DNA of 64,000 nt from Halonotius aquaticus (lineage in GTDB: Archaea > Halobacteriota > Halobacteria > Halobacteriales > Haloferacaceae). Each line of letters starts with the position of its first letter. The stretch's first letter is position 1. The translations under genes were made by a program, and so were the position numbers. The notes beneath the pieces are model-generated. The model saw only the letters and a program-made list of their open reading frames with translations, did not search any database and was not told the DNA's origin. Positions 51,070 through 59,909 of the stretch are shown here, one piece after another. The DNA lies in NCBI RefSeq assembly GCF_003605575.1, contig NZ_QKNY01000008.1, positions 18,532-82,531 of the forward strand, written 5' to 3'.

Positions 51070-51753
51070 ATGGCTGACGACGACCTCGCGACGTTAGTCT
51101 CGGCGTTAGATGTTGAGCCGACTCGTGGGAACGACCGCGCAGCGACCGGGTCGACCGTCCTCTCTGTTTCCTGTACGCTCGGCGACTGCGATCACGATCC
51201 AGCATGGCTGACCGAGGCTCCCGCCGACCACGTCGGCGTGACGACGCTTGGCCCCCGAACATGGGAGCAACAGAACGGCGAACGGGTGCTCTCGGCGTCG
51301 ATTCGGCGGCTCATCGCCGACCGGCTGGTTGCGGCGATCGTCGTCGTTGGCCACACTGACTGCGACGTGGTGGCTGATGCGTACGATCACGCGCACGATG
51401 CGACGGCGTCCGCGGCGGCCGGCATCCAGGCGACGCTCGCGCCGCTGGCAACGATGGTCGATGAGGCGACTGCAGCAGGCGTTGTTGGGCCCGAGGACTC
51501 CCCCAGACAGGCCCGGCAGCGACTCGCCGAGTACAACGTTGTTCGCAACGTCGCCTTTCTGCGCTCGCAGTTCACCGCGATGACCGTCGCCGGCGTCGTC
51601 ACCGATCGGGCTGGCGTCTACGGATCGTTTCCCGGCAGGCAGTATCTGGTGGCTCTCGACGATGTGACCGAGCCGGCAACCCTCCGTGCGCGACTCCCCG
51701 ATGATGCCCAGCTATCGGTCGGCTGCCAGCTATCGCCGGCGTCGACCAAATAG
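51070..51753 (+). CDS. Beta-carbonic-anhydrase-like protein with altered active site
   Basis: A 227-residue protein with the beta-carbonic anhydrase layout. The zinc ligands appear conserved as C35 (SVSCTLGD), H95 and C98 (VVVGHTDCDVV), and later VRNVAFLRSQ and VAGVVTDRAGVYG match the family. The catalytic Asp-Arg dyad of the CxDxR motif is missing: positions 37 and 39 are Leu and Asp. It may be a non-catalytic bicarbonate-binding protein or use a different base. The dabB-dabA carbon uptake genes lie 1 kb downstream. A 19-codon ORF starting at 51018 overlaps its start. The ATG at 51070 is used; a GTG at 51058 is in frame. Confidence 0.72.
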   Translation: MADDDLATLVSALDVEPTRGNDRAATGSTVLSVSCTLGDCDHDPAWLTEAPADHVGVTTLGPRTWEQQNGERVLSASIRRLIADRLVAAIVVVGHTDCDVVADAYDHAHDATASAAAGIQATLAPLATMVDEATAAGVVGPEDSPRQARQRLAEYNVVRNVAFLRSQFTAMTVAGVVTDRAGVYGSFPGRQYLVALDDVTEPATLRARLPDDAQLSVGCQLSPASTK

Positions 51754-51797
51754 AATCCACTATTTCTATTAGCGGTCTCCGTAGACGCCGCTCAAAC

Positions 51798-51959
51798 TCA
51801 AGATGCAAAACCCAGAAGACCACCGAGAGCGACGAGAACAGCACCGATCCAATTCAACGAGATACCTCCCACCGTGCCGCTTAGAGGTTGAACAATAACG
51901 AGAACAACGATCACTATTCCGGCAACTGCCAACGGCTTAGTTACGCCCTGGCTGGACAT
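51798..51959 (-). CDS. 53-residue membrane protein, two helices
   Basis: A short protein with two hydrophobic helices (about 9-26 LAVAGIVIVVLVIVQPLS and 33-52 ISLNWIGAVLVALGGLLGFA). Its ATG follows directly after the TAA of the nuclease-like gene (51960-51962), so the two form one operon. Codon use is AT-richer than the surroundings. Two-helix mini-proteins paired with nucleases occur in phage, plasmid and defence modules, but I recognise no family. Confidence 0.65.
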   Translation of the reverse strand: MSSQGVTKPLAVAGIVIVVLVIVQPLSGTVGGISLNWIGAVLVALGGLLGFAS

Positions 51960-52481
51960 TTACAATAGTCCTCCACCACCTAGTAGCCCCCCATCATTAC
52001 CACCTCGGTCAGGGTCGCTTCCCATATTCTCCCGCTGTTTGATGACGAAGGCAAATTCGGTCATGTCCATCATACCCCTATTGCGGTTGTTGAATTTATT
52101 TTCGAGCTCCCTCCATCCATCCATATCTTCGATCCCACAAGCACAAGCGATAACATAATCGTAATTGTCTGCATAATCTTCCAGTTGTCCACGTAGCTTC
52201 TTTTTCTGAGAGTTTGAGAAGTTCCGTTTCAATTCGATCCCAACCTTGTCATCCACGACCACATCCCCATATGATGTTCCTCGTTCTGTACTGACAACGT
52301 GACCACCTCCACCACCGGTACCTATTCCAAGGTCGAGCCCTCCGGACTGTTGATTGAGGACTTCATCAAGATAGTCCTGCAGCTCGGATTGATACTCTTT
52401 TTCGTGGCCGTACACCTCAGAGGGAATCCATCGCTCAACGTGATCAAGAACATTTCCGGCTAATGGATTACCGATGCCCAT
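51960..52481 (-). CDS. PD-(D/E)XK nuclease-like protein
   Basis: A 173-residue protein of unknown family. An N-terminal helix with E27, E29 and E33 (GHEKEYQSELQDYLDEVL) precedes a core that fits PD-(D/E)XK nucleases: D73 in SYGDVVVDD, the E83-L-K85 triad in VGIELKRNF, and Q99 in LRGQLEDYAD. The next strand, YDYVIACACG, also fits the fold. The end is an odd Gly/Leu tail (GGLLGGGGLL). A Gly-rich loop sits at 52-60. Codons are AT-richer than in neighbouring genes, which suggests recent transfer. It diverges from dabB and is followed by a 53-residue membrane protein. Confidence 0.65.
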   Translation of the reverse strand: MGIGNPLAGNVLDHVERWIPSEVYGHEKEYQSELQDYLDEVLNQQSGGLDLGIGTGGGGGHVVSTERGTSYGDVVVDDKVGIELKRNFSNSQKKKLRGQLEDYADNYDYVIACACGIEDMDGWRELENKFNNRNRGMMDMTEFAFVIKQRENMGSDPDRGGNDGGLLGGGGLL

Positions 52482-52763
52482 GTTTCGGAATCAATATCCT
52501 CGTCGAAAAGTCTTTCTCCAATATTGACTTATAATAATAAATACATTTTCTATATCCGCACGTACTTCCTGTAAGTATACCTCTGCATTGGGTTGCATGC
52601 GTTTTAACGATCTGCCGAAACCATAATGTTCTATAATCTGGGTTTGGAGAACAATCTGATCAAATAAATAGATTTATTGCACAGTTTGTTCTATAACAGA
52701 GCGAATGCGACCAGTGTTCGTCAGGTGCGGTCGTCCTGGCGGATCGGTTGCTCGACTCAACCC
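52482..52763. promoter_or_regulatory. AT-rich divergent region upstream of dabB
   Basis: TGTTCTATAA occurs twice, at 52627-52636 and 52687-52696, exactly 60 bp apart. Between them lie AGAACA (52648-52653), an inverted copy of TGTTCT, and a perfect dyad AATAAAT-AG-ATTTATT (52663-52678). The second CTATAA could serve as dabB TATA box, giving a leader of about 40 nt before the ATG at 52764. Other AT tracts near 52520-52545 may drive the nuclease-like gene on the minus strand. Confidence 0.5.
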
Positions 52764-54257
52764 ATGACAGACGGAACCCAGCGCAGATCAGTCGGATCGC
52801 TTCCCGAACCGAATAATGCGTCCTCGCGTGTGCCAGCGGCCCTCACCCGGTTCGTGTGGGCGATGTGGCTCGGCACGCTCGTCGTTGCGGCTGTCTTCGT
52901 CCGATCCGACCCCCAGTGGGCGGTCGAGGGGCTCGTCGCCATCGACGGGCTAACGGTCGTCATGTGGACGGTCGTCGCCTTCTTCAGCGGGATCGTCCAC
53001 AGCTACTCACGTCGGTATCTGGCCGGCAACCCCGACAAGACCCGGTTCATCACGCAGGTCTTTGCGTTCACGCTGGTCGTGATGGTCGTCGTCGCCGCCG
53101 ACCATATCGCGTTGTTCGCGGCAGCGTGGCTGGCGATGGGCCTGCTCATGGCTGAGTTGATCGGCCACGTCGACGGCTGGCCGCAGGCACAGGCCGCAGC
53201 CCGCACCGCCCGTCGATACTTCGTCGGGGGGGCTGCGTTAGTCGCCGCCAGCCTCACACTGCTGTGGTCGGAGACGGGCGCGACCACCATTACCGGGCTG
53301 CTTGACGCTGTCGGCGGTCTGTCGACGACGACCACCGTGCTTGCAGCCGGCGGGCTCGTCGTCGCGGCGATGATCCAGTCGGCACTGCTGCCGTTCCACA
53401 CGTGGATCCTCTCGTCGATGACCGCGCCGACGCCCGCCTCGGCGTTGATGCACGCCGGCTTCGTCAACGCCGGCGGCGTCCTGCTCGCGCGGTTCGCGCC
53501 GGTCGTCACGGTCGAGCCGACGATCATGCTCGCTATCGTCGCCGTCGGCGCGGCCAGCGCGCTCGGCGGGAAGCTCCTGAAATCCGTGCAGTCGGATATC
53601 AAGGGTCAACTCGGCTGCTCGACGGTCGGTCAGATGGGCTTTATGATCATGCAGGCCGGGCTAGGCTTCTTCGGCGCGGCGATCACCCACCTCATCCTGC
53701 ATGGCTTCTACAAAGCCTACCAGTTCCTCTCCTCGGGGGGTGAGGTCGAACACACGAGCCCGGCGGCGGTGAGCGATCACACGGCCGGCTTCAACGGTAT
53801 CGGCAGCGTTGTCGTGACGCTTGTCACCGGAATTCTCGGCGGCGCGCTCTTTGCCGTGCTGACCGGCAAGGGAACGATTATCAACGGCGGGCTGCTGTTA
53901 ACGTTCTTCGTCACCTTCGCCACGCTACACGCCGCCCGCAGCGCGGTGCAACACACCTCGTTGCCGGCGACGTTCCGCTACGGGGCTGTTCCGCTGGTCT
54001 TCTTCCCGGCGATTACGATCTACGCCATCGTCTACGAGGCGGTCTCGTTCCTGCTGGCTGACCTCCCGGTCGTGACGGCCTCGACGGAGCTAACGCTGTT
54101 GCATGGCGTCATCGCCGCTGTCTTCGTCGGCGTCTATCTCGCCATCGAGACCGGAGTTCACGAGGGGAGTGGGCGTCTCTACGTTGCACTGCTGAATCTG
54201 GGCCAACCGACATCTGACACGCTGCTGACGACCACGGAGGACTACAATGAGTACTGA
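52764..54257 (+). CDS. dabB: DabB, membrane subunit of an inorganic carbon uptake system
   Basis: A 497-residue integral membrane protein of the NuoL/MrpA proton-antiporter family, with about 13-14 helices and the family segments ADHIALFAAAWLAMGLLMAE, SALLPFHTWILSSMTAP and ASALMHAGFVNAGGVLLARF. In DAB systems this subunit couples ion flow to CO2 hydration by the DabA partner. The direct overlap with dabA (11 bp) identifies it as DabB rather than a complex I subunit; no other nuo or mrp genes are near. The ATG at 52764 is used. A TTG at 52677 in the same frame would overlap the presumed TATA box. Confidence 0.9.
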   Translation: MTDGTQRRSVGSLPEPNNASSRVPAALTRFVWAMWLGTLVVAAVFVRSDPQWAVEGLVAIDGLTVVMWTVVAFFSGIVHSYSRRYLAGNPDKTRFITQVFAFTLVVMVVVAADHIALFAAAWLAMGLLMAELIGHVDGWPQAQAAARTARRYFVGGAALVAASLTLLWSETGATTITGLLDAVGGLSTTTTVLAAGGLVVAAMIQSALLPFHTWILSSMTAPTPASALMHAGFVNAGGVLLARFAPVVTVEPTIMLAIVAVGAASALGGKLLKSVQSDIKGQLGCSTVGQMGFMIMQAGLGFFGAAITHLILHGFYKAYQFLSSGGEVEHTSPAAVSDHTAGFNGIGSVVVTLVTGILGGALFAVLTGKGTIINGGLLLTFFVTFATLHAARSAVQHTSLPATFRYGAVPLVFFPAITIYAIVYEAVSFLLADLPVVTASTELTLLHGVIAAVFVGVYLAIETGVHEGSGRLYVALLNLGQPTSDTLLTTTEDYNEY

Positions 54258-56676
54258 ATCCACAATCGACGACAGTATCGACAGCGCAGCAACCACAGTC
54301 GGCTCCGTCTGGCCGATCCACTCGTTCGTGACGGCCAACCCGCTTTCGGGGTTCGAAAACCAACCCTTCGAGCACGCCGTCTCAGAGGCGACCGACCTGC
54401 TCGGTGGCCGCGGCTACCCCAGTGCGGACACGTTCGAGCAGGCACTCACACGCGGGCAGATCGATCCCGAACTCCTCGAATCGGAGCTCGCCGACCGCGG
54501 CTACGATGCCGCTCCTGAGACGCTGCTTGATCGGATTGCCGACGCCGACGACAGCGGCATCGACGACGATGCCGGCGACAGCGACAGCGAGCGCGTCGAT
54601 GCCATCCTGACAAAGTGGTTGCCGGTCTTTCTTGATGAGGGTCGAGCCCACTGGTCGATGCCAAATCGCGAGGAGGGCTTTTACAGCGCGTTCCGTGCGT
54701 TGGCGGCTCACGACGACGAAATTCCCAACTCCGGTATCGTTGCTGACCTGCCAGCCTCACCGACAGCGGCGATCGACGCCGTCATCGAGCCGTATCCGGA
54801 ACACCAGTGGGAAGCGATCTTCGAGGAACAGCTGGCCGCCCTGCCGGGCTGGACGGGCTTCATCAAACAGCGCGTCGACGATGGCGGCGAGTGGCACTCA
54901 GAGTACCCGATCACGCTCGACGGCTACCTCGCTGTGAGATTGTCGCTGCTGGATGCCTTCGGCGTCGACCTCACCCCCGAAACAGACGGCGAAGCCACGG
55001 AGGTCGACACCGTTGATGAACTCAGCGAGGCGTTCCTGAGCGCGTGGGAGGCAACCTACCGCGAGGAGGTAGTCGACGCTGTCGTCGCCGAGAGCGAGGC
55101 GATCGCCGACACCGAAGGCGGAGCATCGAGCCGCCCGGACGCCCAACTGACCTTCTGTATCGACACGCGCTCTGCGGTGATCCGCCGCCATATCGAAGCC
55201 ACCGGTGCGTACGAAACGTTCGGCTACGCGGGCTTTTTCGGGGTTCCCATCGAATACAACGGCTACGAATCTGACGTGTCGGTCGCGGCCTGTCCACCGA
55301 TCCTCGACCCACAACACCGTATCACGGAACTGCCGACCGACGACGAGACCCAGGCAAGCCACGACCGCCTGGCGGGTGTTCGTGACGCTACCCGCGAGGT
55401 CATCGACACACTCCAAGCGAACGCGGCGAGTGCCTACGGGTTCGTCGAGAGTGCCGGCAGCGGCTATGGGCTCGCCTTGGCGGCGCGGACGCTCGTCCCC
55501 GGCCGCGTCCACGACCTCTTTGATGCCGTCGCCGACGCCGAACCCGACAGCCACGAGTTCTGTGAGCCGATGGTGCATCACCAACACACCTACGCCGGCG
55601 ACCTCCCGGTCGGGCTGACGACAGACGAAAAAGTCGAGTACGCCGCGACGGCTTTCGAGTTGATGGGCATCGAGACGTTCAGCCGTGTGGTCGCCTTCGT
55701 TGGCCACGCCAGCGAGACCGAAAACAACCCATATGATTCGAGTCTCGACTGTGGGGCGTGTGCCGGCAACCCCGGCGGGCCGAACGCCCGCGTGCTGGCG
55801 GCGATCTGCAACGACGAGGCGGTACAGGACGAACTCCGCGATCAGGGCCATGCGATCCCCGAGGATACCATCTTTGTCGCCGGCAAACACAACACGACGA
55901 CCGACGAGATCGACCTCTTCGACAGCGACGTGCCTGCAACCCACGCCGACGATATCGAACACCTCCGCGCTGACCTCGCCACCGCCCGCGAAACCGCGAC
56001 CGCCGAACGCACCGACGCGATGGGCGCAGCGGCCACAAACGGTATCGACGAGACCGAACGCCGCGCAGCCGACTGGGCGGAGACCCGTCCTGAGTGGGGA
56101 CTGGCCGGCAACGCCGCCTTCGTTATCGGGCCGCGTGAACTCACGGAGGATGTCGACCTCGACGGGCGTGCATTCCTCCACTCCTACGACCACACAACCG
56201 ACCCCGATGGCGACGCCCTCGAAGCGATCCTCACGGGGCCGATGGTCGTCACCCAGTGGATCAACAACCAGTATTACTTCTCGACGGTCGACTCGGGCGT
56301 CTACGGCAGCGGCTCGAAGATCACCCACAACCCCGTCGGCAACGTCGGCGTCTATCAGGGCAACGGCGGCGACCTGCTGACCGGCCTCCCGCTGCAGTCG
56401 GTGGCTACGGGGCCTGATGATCCATACCACCAGCCGTTGCGTCTCTCGACGGTGGTTCACGCGCCCGTTGACAGCGTTACCGAGATTCTTGCCGACCACG
56501 CGGAACTCACGACCCTGTTGGACAACGGGTGGCTCTCGCTGACGGTCGTCGATCCGACCCGTGACCACGACGCCTTCCACTACGACGGCAACCTGTCCTG
56601 GACAGGCGAACCTGACCTCGAGGCGGCTATCGACGACGCTGAACCGGCCGCGCAAACGGTTCCCGCTGACGACTAA
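54247..56676 (+). CDS. dabA: DabA, CO2-hydrating subunit (DUF2309)
   Basis: An 809-residue peripheral protein of the DUF2309/DabA family, which with DabB takes up dissolved inorganic carbon by energy-coupled CO2 hydration. The zinc site, similar to beta-carbonic anhydrases, is intact: C304 and D306 in FCIDTRS, H487 in VGHASETENNPY and C502 in SLDCGACAGNPGG; the 15-residue gap between the last two matches the characterised enzyme. An acidic insert (about 98-118, DSGIDDDAGDSD) is a halophilic addition. It overlaps dabB by 11 bp. Haloarchaea are heterotrophs, so the bicarbonate probably feeds carboxylases rather than autotrophy (inference). Confidence 0.93.
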   Translation: MSTESTIDDSIDSAATTVGSVWPIHSFVTANPLSGFENQPFEHAVSEATDLLGGRGYPSADTFEQALTRGQIDPELLESELADRGYDAAPETLLDRIADADDSGIDDDAGDSDSERVDAILTKWLPVFLDEGRAHWSMPNREEGFYSAFRALAAHDDEIPNSGIVADLPASPTAAIDAVIEPYPEHQWEAIFEEQLAALPGWTGFIKQRVDDGGEWHSEYPITLDGYLAVRLSLLDAFGVDLTPETDGEATEVDTVDELSEAFLSAWEATYREEVVDAVVAESEAIADTEGGASSRPDAQLTFCIDTRSAVIRRHIEATGAYETFGYAGFFGVPIEYNGYESDVSVAACPPILDPQHRITELPTDDETQASHDRLAGVRDATREVIDTLQANAASAYGFVESAGSGYGLALAARTLVPGRVHDLFDAVADAEPDSHEFCEPMVHHQHTYAGDLPVGLTTDEKVEYAATAFELMGIETFSRVVAFVGHASETENNPYDSSLDCGACAGNPGGPNARVLAAICNDEAVQDELRDQGHAIPEDTIFVAGKHNTTTDEIDLFDSDVPATHADDIEHLRADLATARETATAERTDAMGAAATNGIDETERRAADWAETRPEWGLAGNAAFVIGPRELTEDVDLDGRAFLHSYDHTTDPDGDALEAILTGPMVVTQWINNQYYFSTVDSGVYGSGSKITHNPVGNVGVYQGNGGDLLTGLPLQSVATGPDDPYHQPLRLSTVVHAPVDSVTEILADHAELTTLLDNGWLSLTVVDPTRDHDAFHYDGNLSWTGEPDLEAAIDDAEPAAQTVPADD

Positions 56677-56743
56677 CGCGGCTCTCTATTTTTCGCCAAC
56701 CAGCGATGGTTGAACAATCGTGACAGTGTGGCGATAACGCCGT

Positions 56744-56753
56744 GGTTATACGG
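56744..56753 (+). promoter_or_regulatory. TATA box of dph2
   Basis: GGTTATACGG lies 23-32 nt before the ATG at 56776 and supports that start over an upstream in-frame ATG at 56710. Confidence 0.55.
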
Positions 56754-56775
56754 CTTCGACAGATATGAGCGTGTA

Positions 56776-57834
56776 ATGAGCCACGACGCCAGCGACGACA
56801 GCTACTCCGAGGGTGACCTCCGAAACACGGGGATGGATCTCCGCCACGACCGCGAGTGGGATTACGAACTTGAACGCATCGTCGACGAGATCGAGGAACG
56901 CGATGCTGAGAAGGTCGGCCTCCAGTTCCCTGAAGGCCTCAAGCGCCGGGGCCCCGCTGTCGCTGACGATCTCCGGGAAGTCGTTGACGACGACGTGACG
57001 ATCCTCCTCTCCGGGCAACCGTGCTATGGTGCCTGTGATCTCGATACCTATCTGATGCGCCGTACCGACGTGTTCGTCCACTTTGGGCACTCCCCGATGA
57101 AGGAGTCCGACCAGATCATCTACGTCCCGTTGTTCTCCAACGTCGATCCCTTCCCGATTCTTGAGGACTCTCTCGCGGAGATCCCCGATCCCGATGACGA
57201 CCCTGCGGTCGGGCTGGTGACGACCGCCCAACACATGAACCGCTTCGGCGAGATGGTTGAGTGGCTGGAAGAGCGTGGCTACGAGGTGCATACCCGCAAG
57301 GGCGACGACCGCCTAACCTACGAGGGCCAAGTGCTTGGCTGCAACTACGCCTCCGCCGATATCGACGCCGACAACGTGCTCTACGTCGGCGGCGGGAAGT
57401 TCCACCCAATGGGGCTGGCGATGGAACACCAGGACAAACACATCGTTATCGCCGATCCCGTCAACAATGTCGTGACCATCGCCGACCCCGACCAATTCCT
57501 CAAAGAACGGTATGCGACCGTTCACAAGGCGATGGACGCCGAGAAGTGGGGTGTCATCTTCTGTACCAAGATCGGTCAAGGCCGGTGGGAGAAAGCCGAG
57601 GAAATCCTTGAGAACAACGACAATGCCTACCTTATCACGATGGATGAGGTCACGCCTGATCGGCTGCTGAATTTCGATATGGATGCCTTCGTCAACACCG
57701 GCTGTCCACGGATCACAACCGACGACGGCCCGCAGTTCCACAAGCCGATGGTGACCCCTGGCGAGTACGAGATCGCGATGGGCAACAAACCGCTGGACGA
57801 ACTCGAATTCGACACGTTCCACGGTACGTGGTGA
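56776..57834 (+). CDS. dph2: Diphthamide biosynthesis enzyme Dph2
   Basis: A non-classical radical SAM enzyme that transfers the aminocarboxypropyl group of SAM to a histidine of elongation factor aEF2, first step of diphthamide synthesis. The 352-residue archaeal homodimer form has the three [4Fe-4S] cysteines, one per domain: C87 (QPCYGACDLD), C189 (VLGCNYAS) and C310 (NTGCPRI), with spacing close to the Pyrococcus enzyme. The start is set by the TATA box at 56744. Confidence 0.93.
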   Translation: MSHDASDDSYSEGDLRNTGMDLRHDREWDYELERIVDEIEERDAEKVGLQFPEGLKRRGPAVADDLREVVDDDVTILLSGQPCYGACDLDTYLMRRTDVFVHFGHSPMKESDQIIYVPLFSNVDPFPILEDSLAEIPDPDDDPAVGLVTTAQHMNRFGEMVEWLEERGYEVHTRKGDDRLTYEGQVLGCNYASADIDADNVLYVGGGKFHPMGLAMEHQDKHIVIADPVNNVVTIADPDQFLKERYATVHKAMDAEKWGVIFCTKIGQGRWEKAEEILENNDNAYLITMDEVTPDRLLNFDMDAFVNTGCPRITTDDGPQFHKPMVTPGEYEIAMGNKPLDELEFDTFHGTW

Positions 57835-57860
57835 GGCGGTCGGCGGTCGTCAGCGACCGA

Positions 57861-59642
57861 TTAGTCCTGCGCTAATTCTCTCTTGCTTTGCGCTTCGTCG
57901 TCAGCAGCAGGGCGTACCCCGGTGATCTCGAATCGGGCCCCACCGTCGCTGCTGTCGGTCACGGTGATCTCCCAGTTGTGCGCGGCGACGATATCCTGTA
58001 CGATCGCCAGCCCGAAGCCGGTGCCACCGCTCGCAGCGGTGTACCCGCTTTCGAACACGTCGTCGTGGTCGGTCGCGTCGATCCCGGTGCCATCATCGGC
58101 CACGTAAAAGCCGGATCGCTGCCCGGCATCGGTGGCCAGGCCGCCATCGCCAAGCACGCCAACACGCACCGTGACCGGTGTCTCATTATGCTCGGCGGCG
58201 TTTACATAGAGATTCTCGAAGACCTGTAACAATCGATCACGATCGGCTGCAATCTTGACATCTTCTGGAACTGACGCCTGCAGTGTGCACTCATCAACAT
58301 CGCTGTACGTCCACGCTGTCCGGGCCGCCGCCGCAAGGCCGACCGGCTCGGTTGCGTCGATCGTCTGACTCGTGCGGGCCATCGTGAGTAGGTCGTCGAT
58401 CATCGATTCCATCCGTGTCAACGCCGCCTGCGCGTCCTCGATCTCCTCGCTGTCGCACTCCCTGCCAGCCATCTTGAGTCGCCCTTTCGCCACGTTGAGT
58501 GGGCTCCGGAGGTCATGGGAGACGATGCTGGCGAACTCGTCGAGATGCTCGTTTTGGTCGCGGAGCTGTTGCTCACGCGCTTTGCGCTCGGTGATCTCGT
58601 GGAGTCGTATCAACTGTCCCGTCTGCGTGTTGGTTCGATTTTCGATCGGCACACTGTCGACAGTAAATGTTCGTTCTGTCCCGGCTTCCGAGAGCGTTGT
58701 CTCGCCTGACTCATCTGTGGTAACCCAGTCGACGGAATCAGGAAACGGTGCAAAAAATTCAGTTGCGGCCATTCCACGCCACCCCTCTGGAGCGTCGACC
58801 AACTCTCGCGCCGCGGGGTTGCAGTCGACAACGCGCTGGTGGTCGTCAAGCATGACCACCGGATCGGCCAGTTGTTCGACAAGCTGTTTCCGCCCGATGG
58901 GGGCGACTTTGAGCAGTCGATACCGAAAGATCGCGACCGCGAATGCGACAGCGGTCACACCGAAGGCGACATGTGATGGATTCCACTCCGGAGGAAGCAC
59001 CCGAAGAAAGAGCGCTGTGCTCGCTGCTAGCGGCGCGCCAGCACCGACACATAATGCGGCAGCCTGTCCGGTGTAGATGTCACCGCGATTTGCTACGAGA
59101 TAGCGGGCGATAATCCCACCACCGAGGAGCAGTATCGCATAGGTATAGAGCTGGAAGAGACGAAATGCGGGGGTGAGTGTGAGATCAAGCGCAACCCACT
59201 CGGCAAAGGTGATCCCCGCGATCGTCACCGGGCCTTGTGTCATCAGCCCATTCGCTTTGAGCATGAACTCCGGGTTGAGTACGACCATCACACTGGTTGC
59301 AGCGATCGTCGCCAGCGCGAAGCCAACCGTCCACCGGTTTATCCAGCGTGTCTGCTCGGTATACGTCAGCCCAAACCAGGTAAATGAGTAGACAAACGCG
59401 AACACAAGGACAGCGTTGCCGAAGTTGTTTCCGGCCAAAATGAGTGCTGGCACCGTTATTGTGCTCACGAAGATCGCATTGAGTTGCCACACACAGATTA
59501 CAGACAGCAACACGATGAACGCGAGCAGTTCGGGTGTCCGACCGCGTCGATGATACTGCCGGAGCGAATAGACCAGCAGCGACGCCGTCACCAGCAGGAT
59601 CCCCACGAAGACGGGCACCTCTGGTTGCAGTTGAAAGGTCAT
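57861..59642 (-). CDS. Membrane sensor histidine kinase (7TM-PAS-HisKA-HATPase)
   Basis: A 593-residue sensor kinase: a seven-helix N-terminal domain (about 1-235) of the histidine-kinase 7TM type with TWFGLTYTEQTRWINR, a PAS domain (about 250-350, PVVMLDDHQRVVDCNPAARE), HisKA with H376 in SIVSHDLRSPLNVAKGR and a HATPase domain (FENLYVNAAEHNE, VADDGTGID, GGTGFGLAI). It has the same architecture as the kinase at 24651 but a different H-box. No response regulator is adjacent. It converges with dph2 and diverges from the 2-hydroxyacid dehydrogenase gene, with 267 bp between starts. Confidence 0.88.
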   Translation of the reverse strand: MTFQLQPEVPVFVGILLVTASLLVYSLRQYHRRGRTPELLAFIVLLSVICVWQLNAIFVSTITVPALILAGNNFGNAVLVFAFVYSFTWFGLTYTEQTRWINRWTVGFALATIAATSVMVVLNPEFMLKANGLMTQGPVTIAGITFAEWVALDLTLTPAFRLFQLYTYAILLLGGGIIARYLVANRGDIYTGQAAALCVGAGAPLAASTALFLRVLPPEWNPSHVAFGVTAVAFAVAIFRYRLLKVAPIGRKQLVEQLADPVVMLDDHQRVVDCNPAARELVDAPEGWRGMAATEFFAPFPDSVDWVTTDESGETTLSEAGTERTFTVDSVPIENRTNTQTGQLIRLHEITERKAREQQLRDQNEHLDEFASIVSHDLRSPLNVAKGRLKMAGRECDSEEIEDAQAALTRMESMIDDLLTMARTSQTIDATEPVGLAAAARTAWTYSDVDECTLQASVPEDVKIAADRDRLLQVFENLYVNAAEHNETPVTVRVGVLGDGGLATDAGQRSGFYVADDGTGIDATDHDDVFESGYTAASGGTGFGLAIVQDIVAAHNWEITVTDSSDGGARFEITGVRPAADDEAQSKRELAQD

Positions 59643-59909
59643 GCTCGGGCGAATGCTACGCCAACGTTCCGTCCGAACAATCAAAATAGTACTGCATCGA
59701 TGGGCCTTTCGATTGTCTTATTCAACTATTATTTCGCAGAAGTCGACAAACCTAGTGCGTGTCTGCACAGAGAGTTAGGTATCTCATAGAAGCGATCTTG
59801 GAACACTCGCTTTGACCGTTGCCGGTTATATTTGTCAGTCCCGACAGCTGCCCCCACGCATTGAGAACCAAAGTAACGGTTCATATGCCTGCAGGCAAAA
59901 CGGTTCAGC

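Noticed and set aside
52677..52763. TTG start for dabB, 29 codons upstream
   Set aside because: It would place the start upstream of the second TATA-like box; the encoded stretch is basic and not conserved-looking, whereas the ATG at 52764 fits the family N-terminus.
54898..56655. 585-residue open frame on the minus strand
   Set aside because: Lies antisense to dabA, whose zinc site and length are complete; composition lacks domain features.
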